A stretch of 64,000 nt of DNA, taken from assembly GCF_003611035.1 (NCBI RefSeq), contig NZ_CP030033.1, positions 3,286,001 to 3,350,000 on the forward strand. The letters run 5' to 3'. The DNA is from Cryobacterium soli (GTDB taxonomy: Bacteria; Actinomycetota; Actinomycetes; Actinomycetales; Microbacteriaceae). Positions 25,554-34,538 of this stretch are shown here, piece by piece (position 1 is the first letter of the stretch; every line of letters begins with the position of its first letter). The notes beneath the pieces are model-generated. The model worked only from the letters and a program-made list of their open reading frames with translations, had not been told where the DNA came from and made no database searches. The position numbers were made by a program, and so were the translations under genes.

Positions 25554-26257
25554 TAGCTGACTCTCTCTGACGTGGTCGCCAATGCTTCGACGAACCACGA
25601 TGTGATCGTGGATGGATGCGTGATCGCGGTACCCACGCACACGGCATGGGCGCCCGCTCGACGTGCAGCTGCGGCGTCGGCCGGTGAGTGGATTCGCCCC
25701 TCCGCGACGACAGGTTGGGCGCAATGCGTGGCGATGCTCTGGATGAGATCAAGGTCGGGCCCTGACGTCTTTTCGCGCTCCCCGGTGTAGCCGGAAAGGG
25801 TCGTGCCCAGGACGTCTGCGCCCGCTTGCCCGGCAGCGATCGCGTCGTCGAGAGAACCGCAATCGGCCATCACGAGCACGTCCGGATGCGTTTCCCGCAG
25901 CCCCGCGACGGTCTGGGCCAGCGTGAGCCCGTCCGGGCGAGGTCGACGTGTGCCGTCGATCGCGACGATGCTCGCCCCCGCGTCCGCCACGGCACGGGCG
26001 TGCTCGAGCGTCGGGGTGATGAATACGCCGGAACCACCGTCCTTGACGAGCCCCACGATCGGAACGGTGAGGTCGGCGGCAGCCCGGATGTCGGCGATGC
26101 CCTGCAGCCGCACGGAGACGGCGCCGCCGAGCACGGCGGCGCGGGCGATCTGGGCCATCGTGCTGGGGTCGCGCATGGGCTCGCCCGGGTAGGCCTGGCA
26201 GGAGACGATCAGCCCACCGGTGAGGAGGCCGAGAATGTTCTCGGCACGCATTGTCAT
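25553..26257 (-). CDS. nanE: N-acetylmannosamine-6-phosphate 2-epimerase
   Basis: NanE converts ManNAc-6P to GlcNAc-6P. The 234-residue TIM barrel has GGLIVSCQAYPGEP, VGLVKDG, IDGTRRPRPDG, VMADC, VLGTTLSGYT and VAEGRI, matching NanE signatures. The ATG at 26257 overlaps the end of nanK by ATGA; longer upstream frames overlap nanK and are rejected. It joins nanK and nagA within the pathway. Confidence 0.93.
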   Translation of the reverse strand: MTMRAENILGLLTGGLIVSCQAYPGEPMRDPSTMAQIARAAVLGGAVSVRLQGIADIRAAADLTVPIVGLVKDGGSGVFITPTLEHARAVADAGASIVAIDGTRRPRPDGLTLAQTVAGLRETHPDVLVMADCGSLDDAIAAGQAGADVLGTTLSGYTGEREKTSGPDLDLIQSIATHCAQPVVAEGRIHSPADAAAARRAGAHAVCVGTAITHPSTITSWFVEALATTSERVS

Positions 26258-27204
26258 GACTCTCCCCTCAGAGCGGCCCACGCGGATGCGGCAGCACCGC
26301 GCAGCGGAGCGTCGCCGCCGAGGGTGCCGGCGACGAGCGGGACCCCTTGGAGGGCGTCGATCACGTCGGCGCGGAACGCGGCGTCCATGGCACTCCACCA
26401 GGCGTCGCCGATCATGGGCACACTGCCGGTGATGACGACCCGCTCGGGATCGAGCACAGTCACCACCGCTGCGATCGCACGCCCGACCGCCGCAGCGGAA
26501 TCGCGAACGGCGCGGGCGGCGAGAACATCGCCGTTTGCGGCCCGGCCGGCCACACCCCGCGCATCCGTTTCGGCGGGGTCTCCGCCGAGCCAGAGGTAGT
26601 GCCGGTACAGGCCCAGACCCGACCCGATCGCTTCGAGATGGCCGGAGCGTCCGCACGTGCACCTCAGGTGTTCGGCGCCGGGAGTGGGCATGTGCGCAAT
26701 TTCTCCGGCGACGTGGCGCGCCCCCCGGAGCGCGCGACCGCCGAGAATTACACCGGCACCGACACCGGTGCCGACCGCCACGACCAGCACGCTGTCGGCG
26801 CCGAGTGCTGCGCCGTGGCGAATCTCGCCTGCGGCGTGAGCGTCGACGTCGTTCTGCACATGCACAACCGCGTCGACCGGGAGTCGGGTGCCCATGCCGC
26901 TGCGCACAGCGTCGGCGAGCGGAGTGCCGGCCCAGCCGGCAAGAGTGTCGGTCGAAGACACGATCGATCCCGAGCGCACGTCGACGACCCCGGCGGTACC
27001 GATGCCGACACCACGGAGAATCGCGTGCGGCATCCGGTCGAGCAGCTCGGTGGCCAGGCGCACCACGGTGCTGACGACCGCACCTGGTCCTGCCGATCCC
27101 GGTGTCGGCCGTGTGGCCCGGCTGAGGATGACGTCCTCCGAGTCGACGAGGGCGACGGCGGTTTTTGTGCCTCCGATGTCGACGGCGAGCATGACGTCGT
27201 TCAT
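26254..27204 (-). CDS. nanK: ROK-family N-acetylmannosamine kinase
   Basis: NanK phosphorylates ManNAc at C6. The 316-residue protein has the ROK ATP motif DIGGTKTA, a zinc-site CTCGRSGHLEAIGSG with the catalytic region, GTGVGAG and a C-terminal ITGSVP. A GlcNAc or glucose kinase specificity cannot be excluded from sequence, but its position between nanA and nanE argues for ManNAc. The ATG at 27204 overlaps the nanA TGA (TGATG). Confidence 0.88.
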   Translation of the reverse strand: MNDVMLAVDIGGTKTAVALVDSEDVILSRATRPTPGSAGPGAVVSTVVRLATELLDRMPHAILRGVGIGTAGVVDVRSGSIVSSTDTLAGWAGTPLADAVRSGMGTRLPVDAVVHVQNDVDAHAAGEIRHGAALGADSVLVVAVGTGVGAGVILGGRALRGARHVAGEIAHMPTPGAEHLRCTCGRSGHLEAIGSGLGLYRHYLWLGGDPAETDARGVAGRAANGDVLAARAVRDSAAAVGRAIAAVVTVLDPERVVITGSVPMIGDAWWSAMDAAFRADVIDALQGVPLVAGTLGGDAPLRGAAASAWAALRGES

Positions 27205-28148
27205 CACACCGACAACAGGTCGTGGTCCGCGAGAATCGCGCGGATCTTCGTCACCGCGGCGTCGTCAAGAGCTTCCACGCCGGTCGCCACGGTGGCGTGA
27301 TCGATCAGGCCGCGCGCGAGCATGGCTGCCTTGAACGCGCCAACGCCTGTCGCGTCGCCGGACAGGCCCGACGGCTGAAAGACCACCTCGAACAGGCGGT
27401 TGATGCGCACCTGCTCCGCCCGCGTGGCCCCCCAGTCTCCGAGAGCGGCGGCCTCCCACAGGCGCACGTATCCCTCGGCTTCGACGTTCGCGAAGCCGGG
27501 GACCACGCCGTCGGCACCGGCAAGAAGCATCGCGTCGACGACCATTTCGTGCCCGGTGAGAACCTGCAGCGGATGCCCGGCGGCCTCGTTGGCCGCCAGA
27601 AGGCGACGGAACCCGACGTCATCGCCGGATGAGTCCTTCACGCCGTGCAGAACTCCCTCAGCGGCCAGCTCCATGAGGAGGTCCAGGGCGAGTTTCGAGT
27701 GAACGCGCACGGGAACGTCGTAGGCCCACAGCGGTGCGTCGATGGCGGCCGCGATGGTGCGGAAATGTGAGGCGACCTCTGCGGTCGAATTCAACGTGTA
27801 GAGCGGGGCGGTCGTGACGATCGCATCGACCCCGACCTTGATGAGCTGGCGCGCGACCTCGATGACGCGAACGGCAGTCAGTTCTATGGCCCCGGCGATG
27901 ATCGGCACGCGCCCTGCCGTGGTGTTGACAATGGTGCGGGCGATCTCTACTCGTTGTGCGTTGGTGAAGTACGCGGTCTCGCCGGTAGAACCCAGCGCGA
28001 AGAGGCCCGAGCAGCCGGCGCCGATCAGGTACTCCACGAGGCGGGAGAGGGACGCGTGGTCGATGGTCCCGTCCGGATGGAGAGGAGTTGCGACCGGGGG
28101 AATGATGCCGGCGAAACGGATGGTGGAGGCAGCGGTGAGCGAAGTCAT
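27204..28148 (-). CDS. nanA: N-acetylneuraminate lyase-like protein (DapA/NanA superfamily)
   Basis: A class I aldolase TIM barrel of 314 residues with the carboxylate-binding GSTGE motif, a Tyr in APLYTL and WAYDVP, and the Schiff-base Lys in GVKDSSGD. The superfamily covers NAL, DHDPS and others; the gene neighbours (nanK, nanE, nagB, nagA) point to cleaving sialic acid into ManNAc and pyruvate. The ATG at 28148 has a GGA eight bases upstream. It is the first enzyme gene after the transporter. Confidence 0.82.
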   Translation of the reverse strand: MTSLTAASTIRFAGIIPPVATPLHPDGTIDHASLSRLVEYLIGAGCSGLFALGSTGETAYFTNAQRVEIARTIVNTTAGRVPIIAGAIELTAVRVIEVARQLIKVGVDAIVTTAPLYTLNSTAEVASHFRTIAAAIDAPLWAYDVPVRVHSKLALDLLMELAAEGVLHGVKDSSGDDVGFRRLLAANEAAGHPLQVLTGHEMVVDAMLLAGADGVVPGFANVEAEGYVRLWEAAALGDWGATRAEQVRINRLFEVVFQPSGLSGDATGVGAFKAAMLARGLIDHATVATGVEALDDAAVTKIRAILADHDLLSV

Positions 28149-28174
28149 CTGTATGTCCAATTGAGGTTGATGTG

Positions 28175-28981
28175 TCAGGCGGGTGTATGCGGGTTGAGCA
28201 GGGAAGGCGCGGCTCCGAGGAGGCTGCGTGTGTAGGGATCAGTGGGGTCGTTGAAGACGCGGGCGGCATCCCCGAACTCGACAACACGGCCCCTGTTCAT
28301 CACAGCGATCTCGTCGGAGAGGTAGCGCACGGTCTGGATGTCGTGGGAGATGAAGACCATGCCGAGGTTCAGTTCGTTCTTGAGGTCGGTGAGCAGGTTC
28401 AGGATCTGCGCTCTCACCGAGACATCGAGGGCTGAGGTGGGCTCGTCAGCGACGATCACCTGCGGGTTGAGAGCCAGCGCTCGCGCGATTGCGACGCGTT
28501 GACGCTGACCACCGGACAGCTGGGCGGGGAAAGCGTCCAAGGCAGAGGTCGGTAGGCCGACCAGGCCGATGAGCTCCTTCACTCTGCGTTCGCGTTGTGA
28601 GGGCTCGCCGACGTGGTGCACCTGCATTGGATCCAGCAGCGCGTCTCGCACCGTCATGCGGGCGTTCAGGGCGGTCGCCGGGTCTTGAAAGACGACCGAC
28701 AGGATGCTGCCGAGGCGACGGCGCACACTGGGAGTGAACGAGGAGACGGCTTCGCCGGCGAACACCACCTGACCTGCCGTCGGCTGCTGCAGACCCACGA
28801 GAACTTTCGCGGCGGTGGACTTTCCCGAGCCGGATTCCCCGACGATGCCGAGGGTCTGTCCCCGCCTCACCGTGAGTGAGACACCCGCGAGCGCATCAAT
28901 GTAGCTCTTGGTGAACAGACCGGAGGTGCGGGTCTTGAACCGTACATGTACGTCCTGAAGCTCGATGATGGGGTGACTCAT
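28175..28981 (-). CDS. Peptide/nickel-type ABC transporter ATPase (DppF/OppF-like)
   Basis: The 268-residue ABC ATPase has Walker A GESGSGKST, signature LSGGQRQR, Walker B VIVADEPTSALD and the H-loop FISHD, with the C-terminal extension typical of oligopeptide-type transporters. It overlaps the permease-ATPase fusion gene by ATGA. With the family-5 binding protein and two permeases it forms the importer of this sialic-acid-like locus, probably for Neu5Ac or a related sugar, as in SatABCD-type systems. Confidence 0.9.
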   Translation of the reverse strand: MSHPIIELQDVHVRFKTRTSGLFTKSYIDALAGVSLTVRRGQTLGIVGESGSGKSTAAKVLVGLQQPTAGQVVFAGEAVSSFTPSVRRRLGSILSVVFQDPATALNARMTVRDALLDPMQVHHVGEPSQRERRVKELIGLVGLPTSALDAFPAQLSGGQRQRVAIARALALNPQVIVADEPTSALDVSVRAQILNLLTDLKNELNLGMVFISHDIQTVRYLSDEIAVMNRGRVVEFGDAARVFNDPTDPYTRSLLGAAPSLLNPHTPA

Positions 28982-31047
28982 CGTGTGCCTCCTAGTGGCA
29001 GGATCGGCGCGTCCTCGGGATGCGCGGCATAGTAGTGATCCGTCCCGTCGAGACGGCGGCGCACGGGGGTGACCCCGCGGCCCCGTGCCGGGGTGGACGA
29101 TCGTGGAGCGAAACGGTCGCCGGCCGGAAAGTCTCGCGGCGACGGTACGGTCCCCGGGACCTGGTGGAGGCGATCGGAACCGGATTCGATCGAGAGCACA
29201 GCGCCGAGCAGCCCGCGAGTGTATTCATGCAACGGCTGGGTGAGCAGCTCCCGTGTCGTCGCTTGCTCGACGACCTGGCCCGCGTACATCACGGTGATGC
29301 GGTGCGCGAGTTCGGCGACCAAAGCAAGGTCGTGGGAGACGAACACCATGGCGAATCCGAGTTCCTCGCGGAGCGAGTTGAGCAGATCGACGACCTGAGC
29401 CTGAACTGTCACATCCAGAGCCGTTGTCGGCTCGTCCGCGATGACCAGCCGTGGGTTTCGGGTGAGGGCCATCGCGATGAGCACTCGCTGACGCTGCCCG
29501 CCGGACAACTCATGCGGATACGACGCGAGAGTGCGTTTCGGCTCGAGGCCGACCAGGTGCAACAGCTCCTCCGCGCTGCGGGTGCCGCCTCGCGAGGTCA
29601 GTTGCTTCATCTGCGAACGGATCAGCATGGCGGGATTGAGCGAGCTCAGAGCATCCTGGTAGATCATCGCGATGTCGTGACCACGGAGCGCGTTGCGCTC
29701 CTTGGGCGCCATCTTCAGAAGGTCCTTGCCGTCGAAGATGATCTGGCCGGTTATCGTCGCCCGGGGGTCGAGCAAACCCATGATGGCGAGGGAGGTGATC
29801 GACTTGCCGCACCCGGACTCACCGACCAACGCCATGGTCTCGCCTGGGCGGACCGTGAAGTTGACGTTGTCGACGACGCTGACGTCACCGTGGCGAGGGA
29901 AGGAGATTGACAGGTTCCTGACCTCGAGCAGCGGCTGCACGTCGAGAGTGAACCGGAGCCGGTCCGAGCGCCCGAGCTCGATGTCACGAAGGTCGGCGAG
30001 GCGCTCTTCCAGTGGGACGGCTGTCGTGGTGGCTTCCAGCGTGGGTATGGCGACCGTCACGATAGGCACATCGGCGCCGTCGGACCTGGCGCCCCCGGCG
30101 AGTCCAACCCCGGAGCCTGCACCTTCCGACTGCGACTGGCTGGCTTCGAGCGTGCTCGTCGCCTCGTCGGTCGCAGCCGCTTTGCTGGTGATCTTGCGCG
30201 TCTTCTGCGTGAGCATGGCATCGGTCATCCCCTCGGAGAGGATGTTCAGGCACAGCACGGAGAGCATGATGAGCAGGCCGGGGAAGAAGGTCGCCCACCA
30301 CGCACCGCTCATCAGAAGATTCCGACCAGACGCGATCACATTGCCCCAGGAGGGCTCAGGGTCGGGAACGCCGGCCTGAAGGAACGACAGGGATGCTTCG
30401 AAGACGATCGCATCGGCGACAAGAACCGTGGCGAACACCAGCACCGGTGCCATGGTGTTGCGGGCGACGTGCTTGACGATGATCCGTGGTGTTGATGCAC
30501 CCATCACCCGCACGGCAGCGACGTAGTCGTCGCCGTACTGGTCGAGGATGTTGGCGCGGACGATGCGGGTCAGCTGGGGGACGTAAAGGAAGGCAATGGT
30601 GAAGATCAAGACCGGAAGCGACTTGCCGAACACCGCAACAAAAACGGCCGCCAAAGCGATTCCAGGAAATGACATGACGACGTCCATCACGCGCATCAGG
30701 GTTTCGGAGATCCACTTGGATGCCGTGGCGGCGATTGCACCGAGCACCGAAGCCACCGCGAGGGCGCTCAGCGTCGCGCCGAGGCCGATCGCCAGTGAGT
30801 ACCGGCCGCCGTAGAGGAGCCGCGAGAAGATGTCGCGCCCCTGCCGGTCCGTGCCGAACCAGTGTTCAGCGCTGGGCGCCTGAACCGGCGGGCCGGACGA
30901 GAGTGGATCGAATGGAGCCACCAGCGGTGCGAAGACCGCGGAGAGGGCGATCACGGTGATGATTGCCAGACAGATTCTTGACCCGATGGACAGGCCGGCA
31001 AGGCGCAGGCCCGGTACCGAAAGTCGTTCGGCTAGTATGCGTCGCAT
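28978..31047 (-). CDS. Fused ABC transporter permease (DppC-like) and ATPase (DppD-like)
   Basis: The 689-residue protein joins a DppC-like permease (about residues 1-290; N-terminal helix, HWFGTDRQGRDIFSR signature and the EAA-type loop) to a full ABC ATPase (about 375-640; Walker A GESGCGKS, LSGGQRQR, VIADEPTTALD, VSHD). A linker of about 90 polar residues separates them. Each half is normally a separate gene. It sits four bases after the DppB-like gene and overlaps the next ATPase gene. Fusions of this sort are known in actinobacteria but uncommon. Confidence 0.9.
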   Translation of the reverse strand: MRRILAERLSVPGLRLAGLSIGSRICLAIITVIALSAVFAPLVAPFDPLSSGPPVQAPSAEHWFGTDRQGRDIFSRLLYGGRYSLAIGLGATLSALAVASVLGAIAATASKWISETLMRVMDVVMSFPGIALAAVFVAVFGKSLPVLIFTIAFLYVPQLTRIVRANILDQYGDDYVAAVRVMGASTPRIIVKHVARNTMAPVLVFATVLVADAIVFEASLSFLQAGVPDPEPSWGNVIASGRNLLMSGAWWATFFPGLLIMLSVLCLNILSEGMTDAMLTQKTRKITSKAAATDEATSTLEASQSQSEGAGSGVGLAGGARSDGADVPIVTVAIPTLEATTTAVPLEERLADLRDIELGRSDRLRFTLDVQPLLEVRNLSISFPRHGDVSVVDNVNFTVRPGETMALVGESGCGKSITSLAIMGLLDPRATITGQIIFDGKDLLKMAPKERNALRGHDIAMIYQDALSSLNPAMLIRSQMKQLTSRGGTRSAEELLHLVGLEPKRTLASYPHELSGGQRQRVLIAMALTRNPRLVIADEPTTALDVTVQAQVVDLLNSLREELGFAMVFVSHDLALVAELAHRITVMYAGQVVEQATTRELLTQPLHEYTRGLLGAVLSIESGSDRLHQVPGTVPSPRDFPAGDRFAPRSSTPARGRGVTPVRRRLDGTDHYYAAHPEDAPILPLGGTR

Positions 31048-31051
31048 GGTC

Positions 31052-32008
31052 TCAAACCGCCCTAATTCTTGGGTTGATCAGCACGTACAGGAGATCGACG
31101 ATGATGTTGATCACGACAAAGGCCAGGGCGACCGCGAGGGTGACCCCCTGCACGAGATTGGGTTCGTTGTTGGTCACGCCGTTGAGGATCAGCGTTCCCA
31201 TTCCGGGGATGGCGAAGATGACCTCGATGACGACGGCACCGCCGATGAGATATCCCACGCGAAGTCCGAGCACCGTGACCGGGGTGATCAGAGCATTCCG
31301 CAGCACGTTCCGGGCGACCACGATGTGTCGGGGGATGCCGGCGCCGAGCGCAGTCCGCACGTAGTCCCGGTCGAGCTCCTCCACCATGGATGTGCGGACG
31401 ACTCGCGACAGCTGACCTGTCACGGGGATGGCAAGCGCGACCGCCGGCAGGGCCATCCGGGCCAACCAGCCCACCGGATCCGAGGTGAAGTCCGGAAGCC
31501 GGCCTGAGGCGGGAAGGATCGAGAGCTGCAGGGTGAACAGCTGGATGAGAAGGATGGCGAGCCAGAAGGACGGAGTGGACAGCGACGCGACACCCAGGAT
31601 GCGGATGATCTTGTCTGGCCACCGATCGCGGTAGACGGCTGCGAGGACTCCGAGCGCCAGGGCGAGGACGACGGCGATCACCAGACCGAGAAAGGTGAGG
31701 GAGAGCGTGATGGGGAAGGCTCGGGCGACTTCTTCGCTGACGGGGAGGCTCCGAGCGGAGTATGTCCCCAGATCGCCGCGCAGCAGACCGACGAGGAAAT
31801 CGCCGTACCGAACGAGCAGGGGGTCATTGAGGCCTTGCGCATTGCGGTAAGACTCCAGGGCGTCCGGGGATGCGGTCTCGCCGAGTGCGGTGCGTGCCGG
31901 GTCGACGGGAGAGAAAGACATCACGAAGAAAACGAGGAATGTGATGCCCAGGATCATGATCGGCAGCTGCAGGAGCCGACGGCCGATGAGGCGGAGGGTG
32001 TTGGACAC
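31052..32008 (-). CDS. Peptide-type ABC transporter permease (DppB-like)
   Basis: The 318-residue permease has an N-terminal helix (IMILGITFLVFFVMS), LRGDLGTYS, the family loop VVRTSMVEELDRDYVRTA and an ending typical of BPD_transp_1 in oligopeptide systems. The GTG at 32008 is preceded by GGAGCGGTCC. It is separated from the binding-protein gene by a stem-loop with a G15 tract at 32030-32071. Confidence 0.9.
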   Translation of the reverse strand: MSNTLRLIGRRLLQLPIMILGITFLVFFVMSFSPVDPARTALGETASPDALESYRNAQGLNDPLLVRYGDFLVGLLRGDLGTYSARSLPVSEEVARAFPITLSLTFLGLVIAVVLALALGVLAAVYRDRWPDKIIRILGVASLSTPSFWLAILLIQLFTLQLSILPASGRLPDFTSDPVGWLARMALPAVALAIPVTGQLSRVVRTSMVEELDRDYVRTALGAGIPRHIVVARNVLRNALITPVTVLGLRVGYLIGGAVVIEVIFAIPGMGTLILNGVTNNEPNLVQGVTLAVALAFVVINIIVDLLYVLINPRIRAV

Positions 32009-32029
32009 GGACCGCTCCTTCCTATGAGT

Positions 32030-32071
32030 GGGGGGGGGGGGGGGAGGTGCGCAGTGGTGCGCACCTCCCCC
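32030..32071 (-). terminator. Perfect 14-bp stem-loop with 15-G tract between binding-protein and permease genes
   Basis: GGGGGAGGTGCGCA (32040-32053) pairs perfectly with TGCGCACCTCCCCC (32058-32071) around GTGG. The left arm continues into a run of 15 G (32030-32044), which on the transcribed strand is C15. With no U-run it is more likely an attenuator or 3' RNA-stabilising hairpin that lowers permease relative to binding-protein expression than a strict terminator. Confidence 0.65.
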
Positions 32072-32087
32072 TTGGGCGGGTGGACGG

Positions 32088-33683
32088 TTAGTTTGCGGCT
32101 ACGCCCACGTCGAGAAAGGACAGCCCTGTGGTGGGTACGGGCTGGAAACCGGTCAGTTCCTCGCCGCTCCACGCGGTGGGGAACTTGCGGTGGAAGAGCG
32201 GGTAGAGCACGGCCTGTTCGGAGATCAGATCGAATGCTTCGTTCCAGGTCTCCTGCTGTGCGCTGCCGTCCTCCTGCACTGCGCTGTCGAGCAGGCCGCG
32301 CAGCTGGGCGTATTCCTCCGAGTCCGCCCAGTTGGTACGGGTGTTTGTCCACACGTTGTCGCCGTACCACCAGTTCATGAGGAGGTCGGGGTCGTTGCCG
32401 AACACCGACGGGTCACCCGGGGCGACCATGACCGTGTAGTCGCCGGAATCGACCTTGGCGTAGGCAGCGGCCGACTGGCCGATGTCCAGGGTCACGTCGA
32501 CTCCGATGGCGTCCAGCGACTCCTTGATCAGCGGAGCGACTTCTTTCACCCAGCCCGTGTCGGTGGTGAGGAGCGTGATCGAGAGGTCGGACACGCCAGC
32601 GTCATCGAGCAGTTCTTCGGCCTTGTCGGGGTCGTAGGTGTAGACCGTGGACGCCTCGTGGTAATTCGCGTAGTCCTCGGGAAGGAAGGACGTAGCCGCG
32701 GTCGCGTTGCCGAGCATGCCGGTCTCGATGATCTTGTCCATGTCGAGCGCGTAGAAGAACGCCTGGCGCACGCGGGGGTCGTCGAACGGAGCCGCATTCG
32801 TGTTGAACATCATGAACAGGAGTCCGAACGATTGGACGCTGTCGACATCGGCCGATGAGGCGAGCTGGTCGACATCGATGTACGGAACGTCTTCCATGGC
32901 TTGGATCGTGCCGGACGACATGGCCGTCACGCGAGCGGCGGCATCAGACAGGAGGTTCCAGTTCATGCCGGCCGCGAGCGCTGGGCGCGGGCCGTTGTAG
33001 TCCTCGAAGCGCTCAAAGACCAACTTGTCCTCGGGAACCGCGGAGACCAGCGAGTACGGTCCGGAGCCGATCGGGTTGGCACCGAATCCTTCAGGGTCCG
33101 CCTCGACGGCAGCCTTCGGGACGATTTTGACGATGCCGAGGCGTTCGTTGATCAGCGAGAACGGGTAATCGGTGGTGATTCGAACGGTGTCATCATCGAC
33201 GGCGGTGACCGAGTCGATGAAGTCGATGTAGGTCGTGAACAGCGAACCGCTGTCCGGGTTGAGGACCCGCTCATAGCTGTACACGACATCGTCCGGTGTC
33301 ACGGGGTCGCCGTTGTGGAAGGTTGCACCCTTTCGGAGGTCGATGTCGAAAGTGGTGTCGTCGACCTTTGTCGGGAGATCCGCTGCGAGTGCCGCGTAGG
33401 GCTCTTTGGAGACGGGGTCCAGATCGACGAGTCCTTCGAAGATGTGCCAGTTGGCCGCGACTGTCACCGCGCCTGAGGCGATCATCGGGTCGAAACTGCC
33501 GTTCAGGGAATACGAGATTCCCGCTTCGATGATGCCATTGGGATCGACCTCGGCCGAGGCGCTGTCCTCGCTAGTATCGGGGGTGGATGCTCCGCAGCCG
33601 GCTAACACGATGGCGGTCACGACGGTGCCGGCTACTGCGGCAGCGAGACGACCCATACGACGGCGGGTGGGTATTCGATTCAT
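32088..33683 (-). CDS. Family 5 extracellular solute-binding lipoprotein
   Basis: The 531-residue protein has a signal peptide with lipobox (LAGCGAS, Cys about residue 28) and the SBP_bac_5 layout: GSFDPM, AYAALAADLPTKVD-like text and FDPMIASGA. It captures the substrate for the DppB/C/D/F-like system. The ATG at 33683 has GGAG six bases upstream; the frame extends further but lacks a ribosome site. It is divergent to a GntR regulator across a 132-bp region with a palindromic operator. Confidence 0.9.
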   Translation of the reverse strand: MNRIPTRRRMGRLAAAVAGTVVTAIVLAGCGASTPDTSEDSASAEVDPNGIIEAGISYSLNGSFDPMIASGAVTVAANWHIFEGLVDLDPVSKEPYAALAADLPTKVDDTTFDIDLRKGATFHNGDPVTPDDVVYSYERVLNPDSGSLFTTYIDFIDSVTAVDDDTVRITTDYPFSLINERLGIVKIVPKAAVEADPEGFGANPIGSGPYSLVSAVPEDKLVFERFEDYNGPRPALAAGMNWNLLSDAAARVTAMSSGTIQAMEDVPYIDVDQLASSADVDSVQSFGLLFMMFNTNAAPFDDPRVRQAFFYALDMDKIIETGMLGNATAATSFLPEDYANYHEASTVYTYDPDKAEELLDDAGVSDLSITLLTTDTGWVKEVAPLIKESLDAIGVDVTLDIGQSAAAYAKVDSGDYTVMVAPGDPSVFGNDPDLLMNWWYGDNVWTNTRTNWADSEEYAQLRGLLDSAVQEDGSAQQETWNEAFDLISEQAVLYPLFHRKFPTAWSGEELTGFQPVPTTGLSFLDVGVAAN

Positions 33684-33717
33684 GAGTTCTCCAAGAGGGA
33701 CGGGAAAGCATTGCAGG

Positions 33718-33735
33718 ACATCTGACGTCTGATGT
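33718..33735. promoter_or_regulatory. Candidate GntR operator in the divergent promoter
   Basis: ACATCTGACGTCTGATGT is a near-perfect 18-bp palindrome (only the T/T pair at positions 6 and 13 breaks symmetry). It lies between the binding-protein gene and the regulator gene, with the TGATGTACTGTAG that follows possibly overlapping a promoter. Confidence 0.7.
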
Positions 33736-33815
33736 ACTGTAGACACAAGTTCGGCCCCGACGCAATGGTGGAAACCAAATTGTCACGTAGGGCAAACCGA
33801 GGGGACGGAGACTGG

Positions 33816-34529
33816 ATGTCACAGATCGACAAGCACACGTCGCGCATGCGGCGTTCTACCGCGGCCGACGAGATCAAGAAATTGATCCTCACCCGAAATC
33901 TCAAACCGGGTGACCTGCTGCCGACCGAACCCGAACTCTGCGAGACCCTCGATGTGTCCCGATCGTCAGTTCGCGAGGCGATCAGGACCCTCGCGACCCT
34001 TGACATCGTCGACGTGCGCCACGGGCACGGAACCTATGTCGGCGCCATGTCGCTGGACCCCATGGTCGAGGCGCTGGTCTTCCGCGGCGTGCTGTCGCCG
34101 GAGGGATCGCTGGCGGCCCTCCGCGAGGTTGTGGATGTGCGGCTCGCCCTGGACCTCGCCATGGCCGATGTCATTGTCAACGGTGCCCTTGAAGCAGACT
34201 CGACAGAGCTGGCGGCGCTCGTGGACGAAATGATCGACAAGGCATCCCGCGGTGAAGGTTTTCTGGAGGCGGACCGTGCTTTTCACACGAAACTGTTCGC
34301 CGTGACCGGTAACCGCCTGGCCGTGCAGTTGGTCGGCGCCTTCTGGGATATCCACACCGCGGTGATTCCCCAACTGGGAATCGCCATGCCTGCGGACATC
34401 AGGCACACCGCCGAAGCCCACGGCGATATGCTCGCCGCCGCCCTGCGCGGCGACGTGGAGGGCTATCGAAAAGCGGTGGTCGAGCACTACCGCCCCCTGC
34501 AGAAGTCGATCTCTGCGGCGACGGCGTAA
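33816..34529 (+). CDS. GntR family (FadR/FCD subfamily) transcriptional regulator
   Basis: The 237-residue regulator has an N-terminal winged helix (ADEIKKLILTRNLKPGDLLP, SRSSVREAIRTL, HGHGTYVG) and an FCD ligand-binding domain with a metal-type His pattern (AFHTKLFAVTGN, HTAEAHGDM). ATG 33816 has GGAG five bases upstream; a longer frame starts at 33732. It is divergent from the sialic acid locus and is likely its sialic acid-responsive repressor, a NanR-like role, which is inference from position. Confidence 0.88.
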   Translation: MSQIDKHTSRMRRSTAADEIKKLILTRNLKPGDLLPTEPELCETLDVSRSSVREAIRTLATLDIVDVRHGHGTYVGAMSLDPMVEALVFRGVLSPEGSLAALREVVDVRLALDLAMADVIVNGALEADSTELAALVDEMIDKASRGEGFLEADRAFHTKLFAVTGNRLAVQLVGAFWDIHTAVIPQLGIAMPADIRHTAEAHGDMLAAALRGDVEGYRKAVVEHYRPLQKSISAATA

Positions 34530-34538
34530 GCCCCTTCG

